54,201 nt of DNA, from NCBI GenBank assembly GCA_019912965.1, contig JAIOHM010000177.1, forward strand, positions 1 to 54,201, written 5' to 3'. Shown here in pieces: positions 1-7,322 of the stretch. The notes below the pieces were generated by a model that saw only the letters and a program-made list of their open reading frames with translations, searched no databases and was not told where the DNA came from. Every line of letters begins with the position of its first letter. Positions within the stretch are counted from its first letter, which is position 1. The stretch is from Anaerolineae bacterium. GTDB taxonomy: Bacteria > Chloroflexota > Anaerolineae > Aggregatilineales > Phototrophicaceae. The position numbers and the translations under genes are program-made.

Positions 1-72
1 ACCGCTGCTTTCCATTAACCTCACTGCTTCCCGTTTGAATTCTTCCGTGTAGCTTCTTCGATCTATTGCCAT
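1..72 (-). CDS. IS3-family transposase OrfA, 5' end only (runs off window)
   Basis: Reading the minus strand from an ATG at 72 gives 24 residues, MAID followed by RRSYTEEFKREAVRLMESSG, before the window edge. The (R/K)-x-Y-[ST]-x-E-F-K-x-E-[AV]-V motif is the standard opening of the helix-turn-helix OrfA protein of IS3-family insertion sequences, which binds the element's ends and is fused to the OrfB integrase core by programmed frameshifting. A GAGGAG ribosome-binding site lies about nine bases upstream of the ATG. The remainder of the transposase lies left of the window, so I cannot say whether the element is intact. Confidence 0.75.
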   Translation of the reverse strand, partial: MAIDRRSYTEEFKREAVRLMESSG

Positions 73-140
73 TCTTCTCTGCTCCTCAATTCAGTGTACC
101 TGTCTCTTCTTTTTTCCTCCACTGAATCGGGGCAAGTTCA
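1..140 (-). mobile_element. Terminal part of an IS3-family insertion sequence
   Basis: The element is defined by the OrfA start (72 to 70) and a probable terminal inverted repeat. On the minus strand, the sequence starting at 140 is TGAACTTGCCCCGATTCAGT. It begins with TG and carries the TGAACT-x-CCCC pattern I associate with IS3-family ends. The opposite end is outside the window, so neither the second inverted repeat nor a target duplication can be checked. The boundary at 140 is inferred from the TG terminus. The ORF immediately to its right (143-331) may be the tail of a gene interrupted by the insertion. Confidence 0.6.
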
Positions 141-142
141 AC

Positions 143-331
143 TTGTCCTTTCCTTGGGTCGTTGAAAAGGTAAGAAAAAGAAATCGTGTTTTAATCAATG
201 TAGTTGATTGGTATGAGAAAATCTCAAAACACTTCGATCAATACATCATTAGAATCAGATTTCCCAAAACACCTGACGATAGAGAATTGCGGAAAAGATT
301 TCTTAAGCGCTACAAGAAACTTTCTGCTTAA
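143..331 (+). pseudogene. Possible C-terminal remnant of an interrupted gene
   Basis: An open frame of 62 codons starts at a TTG three bases beyond the IS3 end and stops at TAA 329-331. It encodes a basic, charged peptide ending in a run of Arg/Lys/Leu (RKRFLKRYKKLSA). It has no ribosome-binding site and no ATG. The first tRNA-Gly fragment starts two bases after the stop. The abrupt start at the insertion-sequence boundary suggests the tail of a gene cut by the element, but the frame could also be open by chance. I do not recognise the family. Confidence 0.2.
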
Positions 332-332
332 T

Positions 333-375
333 TTCCCAAGCAAAATGTCATGGGTTCGAGTCCCGTTACCCTCGC
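333..375 (+). repeat. tRNA-Gly 3'-half repeat, copy A (att-like)
   Basis: The segment starts TTCCCAAGC, which is an anticodon loop with CCC followed by the 3' strand of an anticodon stem (GCAAA). It continues with ATGGG-TTCGAGT-CCCGT, a complete T-arm, and then an acceptor-like strand TACCC. No matching 5' half lies in front of it, so it is only the 3' half of a tRNA-Gly(CCC). The same half-tRNA recurs at 2348, 2545 and 10846 in the same orientation. Repeats that begin in the anticodon loop and run to the tRNA 3' end are the normal product of tyrosine-recombinase integration into tRNA genes. Confidence 0.75.
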
Positions 376-379
376 ATAC

Positions 380-409
380 AAAAACGCCCTCGAAATAATG
401 GGTGTTTTG
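380..409 (+). terminator. Rho-independent terminator behind tRNA fragment A
   Basis: AAAACGCCC and GGGTGTTTT form a nine-base stem with one G-U pair around a ten-base A/T-rich loop, flanked by A and T runs. It sits directly behind the half-tRNA, where a tRNA terminator belongs. It also lies just beyond the 3' end of the minus-strand SIR2 gene and could serve both. Confidence 0.6.
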
Positions 410-436
410 CTTATTGTTCCTCTCAAACTCCTCAAA

Positions 437-2296
437 TCAAGTTGTATAGCCTTCAACGCGCAGCAGGGATTTTGCCCAATCACGTTCCCACTGTCTTCGT
501 TTCCGAGTATAGGCTAGTTCTAAATAGGCAGTGAAGAAACCCATCAAGATTCGACCATTCAGCAGTTTGAGGATAAGCGGGAATTTCTGGCCCAAAGCGC
601 AGAAAATGACCATTGCGAAGCCTTTGAGTATAAGTTTCAGGCTTCGCCTTTGGAACAATCTCGGTGTAACTCGATATATGGCTTGAAGACCATCCCAGAA
701 CGAAATTCTGAGGAGTAATTGGGAGGTCAATGCAGTCGATGCCCATTCCTCCATCGCGTAGCACTCATTGAATAGCTCTTGAACATCATCAAGTGCAATG
801 ACCATACCAGTAGCCTGCTCCATATCGAAAAGCGCTACTCTCGCTAGGTAATTATCTTCAGCCTTAGTGTGGGCTAATTTTAATATCTGCACAGCTTCAT
901 CTGCCCTTGTGTCAGCGTATATCCTTCTTCTGCGCTCAAGTTGGGTTTCATACAGCATCATTTCGCCTACTATTTCCAAATATATACGGGCCTGTCCTGC
1001 AAATTTCGGTACTTCATCAGGGTCGAGATTGTGAGGGTGTGGCAAGAGTGGATCTAATGTTTCGAGTCCTTCTCGGAAATTCCCTTCTCGCCACTGAATA
1101 AACCCCAATAGTTCCCTCGCATCGCGCTCCAATTGAGCATTTAAGTTAGGTCTTTCCAGAAGGCGCGTGAAGGCTTTCTTAGCAGAACGATAAGCCGCGA
1201 CTTGGGCAAAGGAAAGGGCGACATCGAATTGTGTTGTTTCTGTATCTTCTTCCTCCATTTGTCGAAAGAAAGCAATGTGAACATGCGTCCAACTAGTCTC
1301 CCAACTCAAAACCGATATAATAAACTTGGTCAGATCGCGATTGTCAATTTGACGAACCCAATCCTGAACTTCTCCTTTCCATTCGTGACCAGAACCCTCC
1401 CAAGTATCTTGCCAACCATGTACCTGAGCAAGTTCCAACAAAAGATTCTGTGATTTACCTAGCTCAGATAAATCACCACTTCTGGCTGCCAAATTACATA
1501 GGACATTGACTTGTTTCGGGTGAATGTTAGGGAAAGCGTCCAGTGAGTGGTTGCACCAGAATAGTTGTGCGTCGAGATTGCTTAGGTGAGGCGCAATGTC
1601 CACATCACCCACACCACTATAGCCCACTACTAGAACTTTTTGTCCTTTCAAAAATTCTTCCAGATATGAGTAATTTCCTGTTACCTTTGCGTCTGATAAT
1701 TCAGGCGATGTGGCGACACAAGTTTTGGATATTGCGTCTCCATGAAGTTTGAGTAACAACGGGGAGTCAGCTTTGGTTAGCGACTGATCAGGCTCATAAT
1801 TCTGGTCGTGTACCAACAAACCAGACCCGATGTAGCTTAGCTCAATTGCATTGTCAAAGTTGGTGGTGAGACAGAAAAGACATTTTCTTTGTTTCAGAAG
1901 ATAAGCTATTGCAGCATGGTTGGGACCATATTCGTCTCCTGTACAAGTGTAGATGCGATAAAGCAGGTCATCAACTTGGTCTTTCCCGATTGCTCTCTGT
2001 AATCGCCACAGGAATGCCTCAAACTTTGTTCGCTGCAACAGCCTCTTGTGTTGTCCTGTTGTGAGTGCTATTGCATACTCAGCCACCAGTTGCTCGGTTC
2101 TCGTACCAAGTTTTAGCTGAGAGGCTATGATTTCAAGGACAGCATTCTCGACTTGTGTGACCATAGGCACATGCGGTTGTTGAACACCGGATATAGCACT
2201 CCCACAAAGAATAACGAATGAGTCTCCAAGTGCCTCATTCAGTGCCTCCGGTGAAGAAATATAATCTGTTCGACTTCTAAATTGAGCAAATAGCAT
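437..2296 (-). CDS. SIR2-domain (NADase-like) defence protein with helical C-terminal region
   Basis: The protein has 619 residues. Its N-terminal half is a SIR2-like NAD-binding domain: CGSAIS (31-36) is the glycine-rich loop, TTNFD (144-148) carries the Asn used in catalytic SIR2 effectors, LKLHGD (182-187) carries the catalytic His, and VVGYSGVGD (223-231) closes the Rossmann fold. Proteins of this kind act in antiphage immunity by depleting NAD+ after infection. The remainder (about 340-619) is helical and TPR-like, plausibly the sensor, with a hydrophobic stretch near 550-600. I place the start at ATG 2296, behind AGGGGGT, rather than the upstream TTG at 2320. The gene stands alone between half-tRNA repeats, without a partner Argonaute or HerA. 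Activity is inferred from motifs only. Confidence 0.75.
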   Translation of the reverse strand: MLFAQFRSRTDYISSPEALNEALGDSFVILCGSAISGVQQPHVPMVTQVENAVLEIIASQLKLGTRTEQLVAEYAIALTTGQHKRLLQRTKFEAFLWRLQRAIGKDQVDDLLYRIYTCTGDEYGPNHAAIAYLLKQRKCLFCLTTNFDNAIELSYIGSGLLVHDQNYEPDQSLTKADSPLLLKLHGDAISKTCVATSPELSDAKVTGNYSYLEEFLKGQKVLVVGYSGVGDVDIAPHLSNLDAQLFWCNHSLDAFPNIHPKQVNVLCNLAARSGDLSELGKSQNLLLELAQVHGWQDTWEGSGHEWKGEVQDWVRQIDNRDLTKFIISVLSWETSWTHVHIAFFRQMEEEDTETTQFDVALSFAQVAAYRSAKKAFTRLLERPNLNAQLERDARELLGFIQWREGNFREGLETLDPLLPHPHNLDPDEVPKFAGQARIYLEIVGEMMLYETQLERRRRIYADTRADEAVQILKLAHTKAEDNYLARVALFDMEQATGMVIALDDVQELFNECYAMEEWASTALTSQLLLRISFWDGLQAIYRVTPRLFQRRSLKLILKGFAMVIFCALGQKFPLILKLLNGRILMGFFTAYLELAYTRKRRQWERDWAKSLLRVEGYTT

Positions 2297-2347
2297 TGGT
2301 GCACCCCCTATAACAACCAACCGGAGAATAGTACTATAACATAAAGA

Positions 2348-2386
2348 TTCCTAGGCAAGTCATGGGTTCAAGTCCCACCACTTACC
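2348..2386 (+). repeat. tRNA-Gly 3'-half repeat, copy B (degenerate)
   Basis: The sequence TTCCTAGGCA, then AGTCATGGGTTCAAGTCCCA, aligns with copies A, C and D. It has a small deletion in the variable loop and substitutions in the T-loop and acceptor strand. The T-stem (TGGG/CCCA) is still largely paired. It lies just upstream of the SIR2 gene's 5' end and closes the 2-kb cassette that copy A opens. It has no hairpin terminator immediately behind it and is the most diverged of the four copies. Confidence 0.55.
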
Positions 2387-2512
2387 TCAAGAAAGTACCA
2401 CGATCAATTTGAAAGGGATTCGCTTGAGCCGCCGCACCGGGCTGTACTTTTCGTGCTTCTCTCACACCTCAGCATCAGTAAATGCCAAATAATGCACCGC
2501 CAGGGTGCTTAA

Positions 2513-2586
2513 ATCCCTATAGTCTAGCGGCTCGGACACGGTCATCTCCAAGCAAAATATCATGGGTTCGAGTCCCATTACCCGCT
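2513..2586 (+). pseudogene. Chimeric tRNA remnant: Glu-like D-arm joined to tRNA-Gly 3' half (copy C)
   Basis: From 2545 the sequence is the same tRNA-Gly 3' half (CCAAGCAAAATATC, then ATGGGTTCGAGTCCCATTAC and CCGCT), with an intact T-arm. Unlike the other copies it has a tRNA-like 5' half: TATA followed by GTCTAGCGGCTCGGAC (2522-2537), a D-arm of the tRNA-Glu/Gln type. The halves do not belong together. The acceptor strands (ATCCCTA and TACCCGC) and the anticodon stem strands (CGGTC and GCAAA) do not pair, so it cannot fold as a working tRNA. It looks like a recombination joint in the anticodon loop. Confidence 0.55.
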
Positions 2587-2594
2587 AAAACATG

Positions 2595-2624
2595 AAAAAA
2601 CGCCCCAAGAGTGAGGCGTTTTTT
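2595..2624 (+). terminator. Rho-independent terminator behind tRNA fragment C
   Basis: AAAAAACGCC (2595-2604) and GGCGTTTTTT (2615-2624) are perfectly complementary around a ten-base loop, giving a classical hairpin with a T-run. It follows the half-tRNA by eight bases and insulates the kdp operon from the left. Confidence 0.85.
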
Positions 2625-2782
2625 GTTCGGTATTTACTCCCTATAGCTGTAACTGATTGACACTCCACAGGCTCAAGCCCAAATCTTGATACTTTCTTGA
2701 TGGCCTTCAATCAATTTCTGACCCCGTTTTGACCCCTAAAATCCGACAATACAGGTAATAAACCAATTCGGGAGGTTTTGCT

Positions 2783-2872
2783 ATGGATTGGGAACTGGCT
2801 CTTGCCGGATTGATCGCACTTGGGCTGCTGATCTATCTGGCCTATTCATTGTTGTATCCAGAAAGGTTCTAG
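2783..2872 (+). CDS. kdpF: KdpF, small membrane subunit of the K+-transporting ATPase
   Basis: The 29-residue peptide starts MDWELALAGLIALGLLIYLA and ends SLLYPERF. It is a single hydrophobic helix with the short charged tail typical of KdpF, which stabilises the KdpABC complex in the membrane. A good GGAGG (2771-2775) stands seven bases before the ATG. The stop codon is three bases before the kdpA start, so the two are cotranslated. Its size is the family norm. It is the first gene of the kdpFABCDE run. Confidence 0.9.
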   Translation: MDWELALAGLIALGLLIYLAYSLLYPERF

Positions 2873-2875
2873 GCC

Positions 2876-4570
2876 ATGAGCGCATTGGAACTGATTCAAA
2901 TTGTCCTTTTCTTCGGGCTGCTCATCATCTGCACGCCGCTGCTGGGCCGTTACATGGCTCGAATCTATAACGGTGAACGCACGCTGTTGACACCTGTGGT
3001 GCATCCGATTGAAAACGTTATGTATCGACTATTGGGCGTTAAGCCTGATGTTGAGCAAAACTGGAAGCAGTATGCCCTTGAAATGTTGATGTTCAACATC
3101 ATCGGTTTTCTGGCCCTGTTTGGGCTGCAACTGGTTCAGGGATGGCTGCCACTCAATCCGGCGGGATTGCCGAATGTCGAACCTGCACTGGCGTTTAATA
3201 CCGCCACCAGCTTTATGACCAACACCAATTGGCAGTCGTATGGCGGCGAAACCACCCTGAGTTACCTGACCCAAATGGTCGGCTTGGCAGTACAGAATTT
3301 CGTCAGCGCGGCTACAGGTATAGCGGTGGTGGTGGCCTTGACGCGCGGCCTGGTGCGGCGGTCTGGGGCTACTTTGGGGAATTTCACGGTCGATTTGGTG
3401 CGGGGTACGCTTTACATTCTGCTGCCGCTGTGCATTGTGCTGACGTTGGCACTGGTGAGTCAGGGTGTGGTGCAAAATTTCAACACTTATACAGAAGCCA
3501 CAACGCTCACTGGAACCATACAAACACTGCCGCAGGGGCCAGCCGCTTCGCAGATTGCCATTAAGCAGTTGGGAACCAATGGCGGCGGGTTCTTCAATGT
3601 GAACAGCGCGCATCCGTATGAGAACCCTACCCCACTGAGCAATTTTTTGCAGATGTTCAGCATTCTACTCATCCCGGCGGCATTGACCTACACCTATGGG
3701 AAAATGGTCGGTTCGACGCGGCAGGGTTGGGTGATCTTCGCCGCTATGCTGCTGATGCTGCTGGTCGGTTTGGGAGTGATGCTGGCTTCTGAATACACAG
3801 CCAATCCGGTGTATGGTGGCGTTCAGGGTGTAATGGAAGGGAAAGAAGTGCGCTTTGGCGTGGCTAACAGCATCCTGTGGAGTGCAGCAACGACAGCCGC
3901 TTCTAACGGTTCGGTTAATGCCATGCACGACAGCTTTACTCCGCTGGCGGGCGGCATCGCCATGTTCAACATCATGCTGGGTGAAGTCATTTTCGGCGGC
4001 GTGGGTGCAGGTCTGTATGGCATTTTGATCTTCGTTATTCTGACGGTGTTCATCGCCGGGTTGATGGTCGGACGCACGCCGGAATATCTGGGCAAGAAGA
4101 TCGAGGCATGGGAAATCAAGATGGCGATTGTGGCCGTGTTGCTGCCAAGCGCCTGTATCCTGCTTTTCACAGCGCTGGCATCGGTGACAGACGTTGGGCT
4201 TGCCAGCCGGACGAACCCCGGCCCGCATGGCCTGAGCGAAATGATGTATGCCTTTACATCTGCATCCGGCAACAATGGCAGCGCCTTTGGTGGCCTCAAC
4301 GCCAATGTGCCTTTCTATAACATTCTGCTTGGGATTGCAATGTGGGTTGGGCGCTTCGGCGTCATCCTGCCCGCGCTGGCAATTGCCGGAAGCATGGTCA
4401 GCAAGAAAGCTGCACCGCCTTCAGCAGGTACATTCCCGACGGATGGCCCGCTGTTTGTGGGTCTGCTCATCGGGGTGATTTTGATCGTCGGCGGTCTGAC
4501 GTTCTTCCCGGCGCTATCACTTGGGCCAATCGTCGAGCAATTGTTGATGAACGCCGGACGGGCATTCTAG
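2876..4570 (+). CDS. kdpA: KdpA, potassium-binding and translocating subunit
   Basis: The 564-residue, multi-spanning membrane protein matches the usual KdpA length. The four selectivity-filter loops inherited from the K+-channel superfamily are visible: TNTNWQ (about 116), GTNGGGFFNVNSAHPYENP (about 231), ASNGSVN (about 341) and GNNGSAFGGL (about 465). KdpA binds K+ on the outside and passes it to the channel tunnel coupled to KdpB in high-affinity, ATP-driven uptake. It starts three bases after kdpF and is followed 15 bases later by kdpB. No frameshift or missing motif is seen. Confidence 0.97.
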   Translation: MSALELIQIVLFFGLLIICTPLLGRYMARIYNGERTLLTPVVHPIENVMYRLLGVKPDVEQNWKQYALEMLMFNIIGFLALFGLQLVQGWLPLNPAGLPNVEPALAFNTATSFMTNTNWQSYGGETTLSYLTQMVGLAVQNFVSAATGIAVVVALTRGLVRRSGATLGNFTVDLVRGTLYILLPLCIVLTLALVSQGVVQNFNTYTEATTLTGTIQTLPQGPAASQIAIKQLGTNGGGFFNVNSAHPYENPTPLSNFLQMFSILLIPAALTYTYGKMVGSTRQGWVIFAAMLLMLLVGLGVMLASEYTANPVYGGVQGVMEGKEVRFGVANSILWSAATTAASNGSVNAMHDSFTPLAGGIAMFNIMLGEVIFGGVGAGLYGILIFVILTVFIAGLMVGRTPEYLGKKIEAWEIKMAIVAVLLPSACILLFTALASVTDVGLASRTNPGPHGLSEMMYAFTSASGNNGSAFGGLNANVPFYNILLGIAMWVGRFGVILPALAIAGSMVSKKAAPPSAGTFPTDGPLFVGLLIGVILIVGGLTFFPALSLGPIVEQLLMNAGRAF

Positions 4571-4585
4571 GTAAGGATAGAAAAC

Positions 4586-6688
4586 ATGGAAAGCAAACTC
4601 AAAGCACGCCCACTCTTTGATGGGCCAATTCTAAGGCGAGCGATTACGGACTCCTTCCGCAAACTCGAACCGCGTCAGCAGCTCAAAAATCCGGTGATGT
4701 TCCTCGTATTCGTCGGCGCAATCATCACAACGCTTATCATCATTCGTGATGTGACAAGTGGTCAGACTCAAACGATGGGCTTCAACCTGCAAATCGCGCT
4801 CTGGCTGTGGTTCACAGTACTGTTCGCTAACTTTGCCGAGGCGATGGCTGAAGGTCGGGGTAAAGCGCAGGCCGACAGCCTCCGTAAAACACGCACTCAA
4901 ATGATGGCACGGCGGTTAACAGGAAACAAAGAAGAACAGGTAGCGGCCACTCAACTCAAAAAAGGTGATCTGGTGGTTTGCGAAGTAGGCGACCAGATTC
5001 CGGGGGATGGTGAAGTTGTTGAAGGTATCGCCAGCGTAGATGAATCGGCTATCACAGGGGAAAGCGCCCCGGTCATTCGTGAAAGCGGTGGTGATCGCAG
5101 CGCCGTCACCGGTGGTACACGGGTTCTGAGTGATCGCATCGTCATCAAAATCACCTCCGAACAGGGCAGCACCTTCATTGACCGGATGATTGCACTGGTG
5201 GAAGGTGCAAAGCGGCAGAAAACGCCCAACGAAATCGCACTGACGATTTTGCTTTCTGGCCTGACGATTATCTTCCTGCTGGCAGTCGTCTCGCTGAAGC
5301 CATTCGCTGCCTACAGCGAAGCCGAATCCGGGGCGACACAAAGCGCGGCAACCGTTCCGGTGCTGATCGCCCTGCTGGTGTGCCTTATCCCCACCACCAT
5401 TGGTGGCTTGTTGAGCGCCATTGGCATCAGTGGTATGGATCGCATGATCCAGCGTAATGTTCTGGCGACCAGCGGACGGGCGGTAGAAGCGGCAGGCGAT
5501 ATTGATGTGCTGCTGCTGGATAAAACCGGGACGATTACATTGGGCAACCGCATGGCAACCAGTTTCACCGCTGCCCGCAACATCGATCAAAAACGATTGG
5601 CGGATGCCGCACAGTTATCTTCATTGGCGGACGAAACACCGGAAGGCCGTTCGATTGTTGTGCTGGCGAAAGAGAAATTCGGTCTGCGGGGTCGTGAACT
5701 TTCGGAACTCAACGCAACCTTTATCCCCTTCAGCGCCCAAACGCGGATGAGTGGTGTCGATTTTCCGGCATTGGATGGGCAGAAGGCACGCAGCATCCGC
5801 AAAGGTGCAGCCGACGCGGTAAAACGGCACGTTGAAAGTATTGGCGGATCGTATCCAGCCGATGTGCAAACAGCGGTTGATGGCATCGCCAAGAATGGTG
5901 GTACACCGCTGGTCGTGGCTGAAGATAAAGATGTGTTGGGCGTCATCGAACTCAAGGACATTGTAAAAGGCGGCATCAAAGAACGCTTCGCCCAACTCCG
6001 AACGATGGGTATCCGCACTGTGATGATTACGGGCGATAATCCGCTGACGGCAGCCGCAATTGCCGCCGAAGCAGGGGTTGATGATTTCATGGCACAGGCT
6101 ACGCCAGAGGACAAACTCAAGCGCATCCGTCAGGAACAAAGCGGTGGGCATCTGGTCGCTATGACGGGCGATGGCACGAATGATGCTCCAGCACTGGCGC
6201 AGGCTGATGTGGGTGTCGCCATGAACACAGGCACACAGGCAGCGCGCGAAGCTGGCAACATGGTTGATCTGGACAGCGATCCAACCAAGCTGATTGAAGT
6301 TGTTGAAATCGGCAAGCAGTTGTTGATGACGCGCGGCGCGCTAACCACCTTCAGCATTGCTAATGATGTCGCCAAATATTTCGCCATCATCCCGGCACTG
6401 TTTGGCTCGTTGTACGCCGTTACAGGGACAACCAACGGCCCACTTTCAGCCTTGAACGTGATGGGATTGGCCTCGCCACAAAGCGCGATTTTGAGCGCCA
6501 TCATCTTCAACGCGCTCATCATTATCGCACTCGTACCGCTGGCACTGCGTGGGGTGAGCTACAAACCGATGGGAGCAGCGGCTGTGCTGCGACGCAACTT
6601 GCTGATCTATGGACTCGGCGGCATCGTCGCACCCTTTATCGGCATCAAAATCATTGATGTGATCGTCGCTGCGCTGCGATTGGCTTAA
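4586..6688 (+). CDS. kdpB: KdpB, catalytic P-type ATPase subunit
   Basis: The 700-residue P-type (P1A) ATPase has the actuator motif ITGESAPV (about 154), the phosphorylation motif LLLDKTGTIT with Asp near 312, and the hinge signature MTGDGTNDAPALAQADVG near 527. The C-terminal membrane helices are KdpB-like (SIANDVAKYFAIIPALF). KdpB hydrolyses ATP through the aspartyl-phosphate to drive K+ import through KdpA. The spacing to kdpA (15 bases) and kdpC (13 bases) indicates one transcript. The protein has full length and appears intact. Confidence 0.97.
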   Translation: MESKLKARPLFDGPILRRAITDSFRKLEPRQQLKNPVMFLVFVGAIITTLIIIRDVTSGQTQTMGFNLQIALWLWFTVLFANFAEAMAEGRGKAQADSLRKTRTQMMARRLTGNKEEQVAATQLKKGDLVVCEVGDQIPGDGEVVEGIASVDESAITGESAPVIRESGGDRSAVTGGTRVLSDRIVIKITSEQGSTFIDRMIALVEGAKRQKTPNEIALTILLSGLTIIFLLAVVSLKPFAAYSEAESGATQSAATVPVLIALLVCLIPTTIGGLLSAIGISGMDRMIQRNVLATSGRAVEAAGDIDVLLLDKTGTITLGNRMATSFTAARNIDQKRLADAAQLSSLADETPEGRSIVVLAKEKFGLRGRELSELNATFIPFSAQTRMSGVDFPALDGQKARSIRKGAADAVKRHVESIGGSYPADVQTAVDGIAKNGGTPLVVAEDKDVLGVIELKDIVKGGIKERFAQLRTMGIRTVMITGDNPLTAAAIAAEAGVDDFMAQATPEDKLKRIRQEQSGGHLVAMTGDGTNDAPALAQADVGVAMNTGTQAAREAGNMVDLDSDPTKLIEVVEIGKQLLMTRGALTTFSIANDVAKYFAIIPALFGSLYAVTGTTNGPLSALNVMGLASPQSAILSAIIFNALIIIALVPLALRGVSYKPMGAAAVLRRNLLIYGLGGIVAPFIGIKIIDVIVAALRLA

Positions 6689-6701
6689 GGGAGTAAATAC
6701 C

Positions 6702-7271
6702 ATGAAATACGTAATCACAGCGATACGAACACTGATCGTTATGACGATTTTGACCGGGGTCATCTATCCACTGGTGATGACGGCAGCGGCACAGGTCATT
6801 TTCCCGGCGCAGGCCAACGGCAGCCTCGAAACCAAAGACGGTGTAATCATTGGCTCATCCCTCTTTGGGCAAACGAATAGTGATCCACGCTACTTCTGGT
6901 CGCGGCCTTCGGCGGTCAACTACATGGAGGGAACAACCTCCTCCGGGGCGACTAATCTGGGGCCAACCAGCACGGCACTTCAGGCACAGGTGGCTGAACG
7001 AGCAGCAGCATTCCGCGAAAGGAATGGCTTGGCAGCGGATGCCGTTGTACCGCCAGACATGCTGTTCGCATCGGGCAGCGGCCTCGATCCGCACATCAGC
7101 CCGGAAGCCGCCCGTTTGCAAATTGACCGGGTGGCAGCCGAACGCGGCCTTGATCGCCAGCAAATCGCCGATCTCGTCGAGCAATATGTGGAAGCGCCAC
7201 AGTTAGGCTTCCTAGGGCAACCACGAGTCAATGTGCTGCTGCTCAACCTGGCATTGGACGCATTACAATAG
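6702..7271 (+). CDS. kdpC: KdpC, accessory subunit of the K+-transporting ATPase
   Basis: The 189-residue protein has one N-terminal membrane helix (about 8-28: LIVMTILTGVIYPLVMTAAA) and a soluble domain with the KdpC signatures SDPRYFWSRPSA, SGLDPHISPEAA and LGFLGQPRVNVLLLN. KdpC holds the KdpA and KdpB subunits together and is thought to raise nucleotide affinity. A GGGAG ribosome-binding site precedes the ATG. The gene ends the structural part of the operon. The palindromic repeat at 7285-7316 follows before kdpD. Confidence 0.96.
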   Translation: MKYVITAIRTLIVMTILTGVIYPLVMTAAAQVIFPAQANGSLETKDGVIIGSSLFGQTNSDPRYFWSRPSAVNYMEGTTSSGATNLGPTSTALQAQVAERAAAFRERNGLAADAVVPPDMLFASGSGLDPHISPEAARLQIDRVAAERGLDRQQIADLVEQYVEAPQLGFLGQPRVNVLLLNLALDALQ

Positions 7272-7284
7272 AGATATTCCGTGT

Positions 7285-7316
7285 TTGTAGAGGCGTAATA
7301 TGTTGCGCCTCTACAA
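7285..7316. repeat. Palindromic intergenic repeat of the GTAGAGGCG/CGCCTCTAC type
   Basis: TTGTAGAGGCG (7285-7295) and CGCCTCTACAA (7306-7316) are perfect inverted 11-mers separated by ten bases. The loop can pair further (TAA with TTG). There is no T-run, so it is not a classical terminator. I recall palindromes of the form GTAGGGGCG...CGCCCCTAC scattered through Chloroflexota and cyanobacterial genomes, and this is a variant. The last bases of the window (about 54194-54201) start a similar arm. Between kdpC and kdpD it could attenuate transcription or protect the upstream mRNA. Confidence 0.7.
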
Positions 7317-7322
7317 GGCTAT

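Noticed and set aside
2625..2782. Promoter or c-di-AMP/K+ riboswitch in front of kdpF
   Set aside because: Several TTGA-like hexamers occur but none has a convincing -10 at 16-18 bases. The ~150-base leader shows no riboswitch-like conserved stems that I can recognise.
2788..2970. 60-codon frame overlapping kdpF and kdpA
   Set aside because: It is an out-of-frame shadow. kdpF has the canonical peptide and a good ribosome-binding site in the same place.
3029..6522. Long minus-strand frames opposite kdpA and kdpB (up to ~224 codons)
   Set aside because: They are antisense shadows of conserved genes, with compositions dominated by reverse-complement codons and no family motif.
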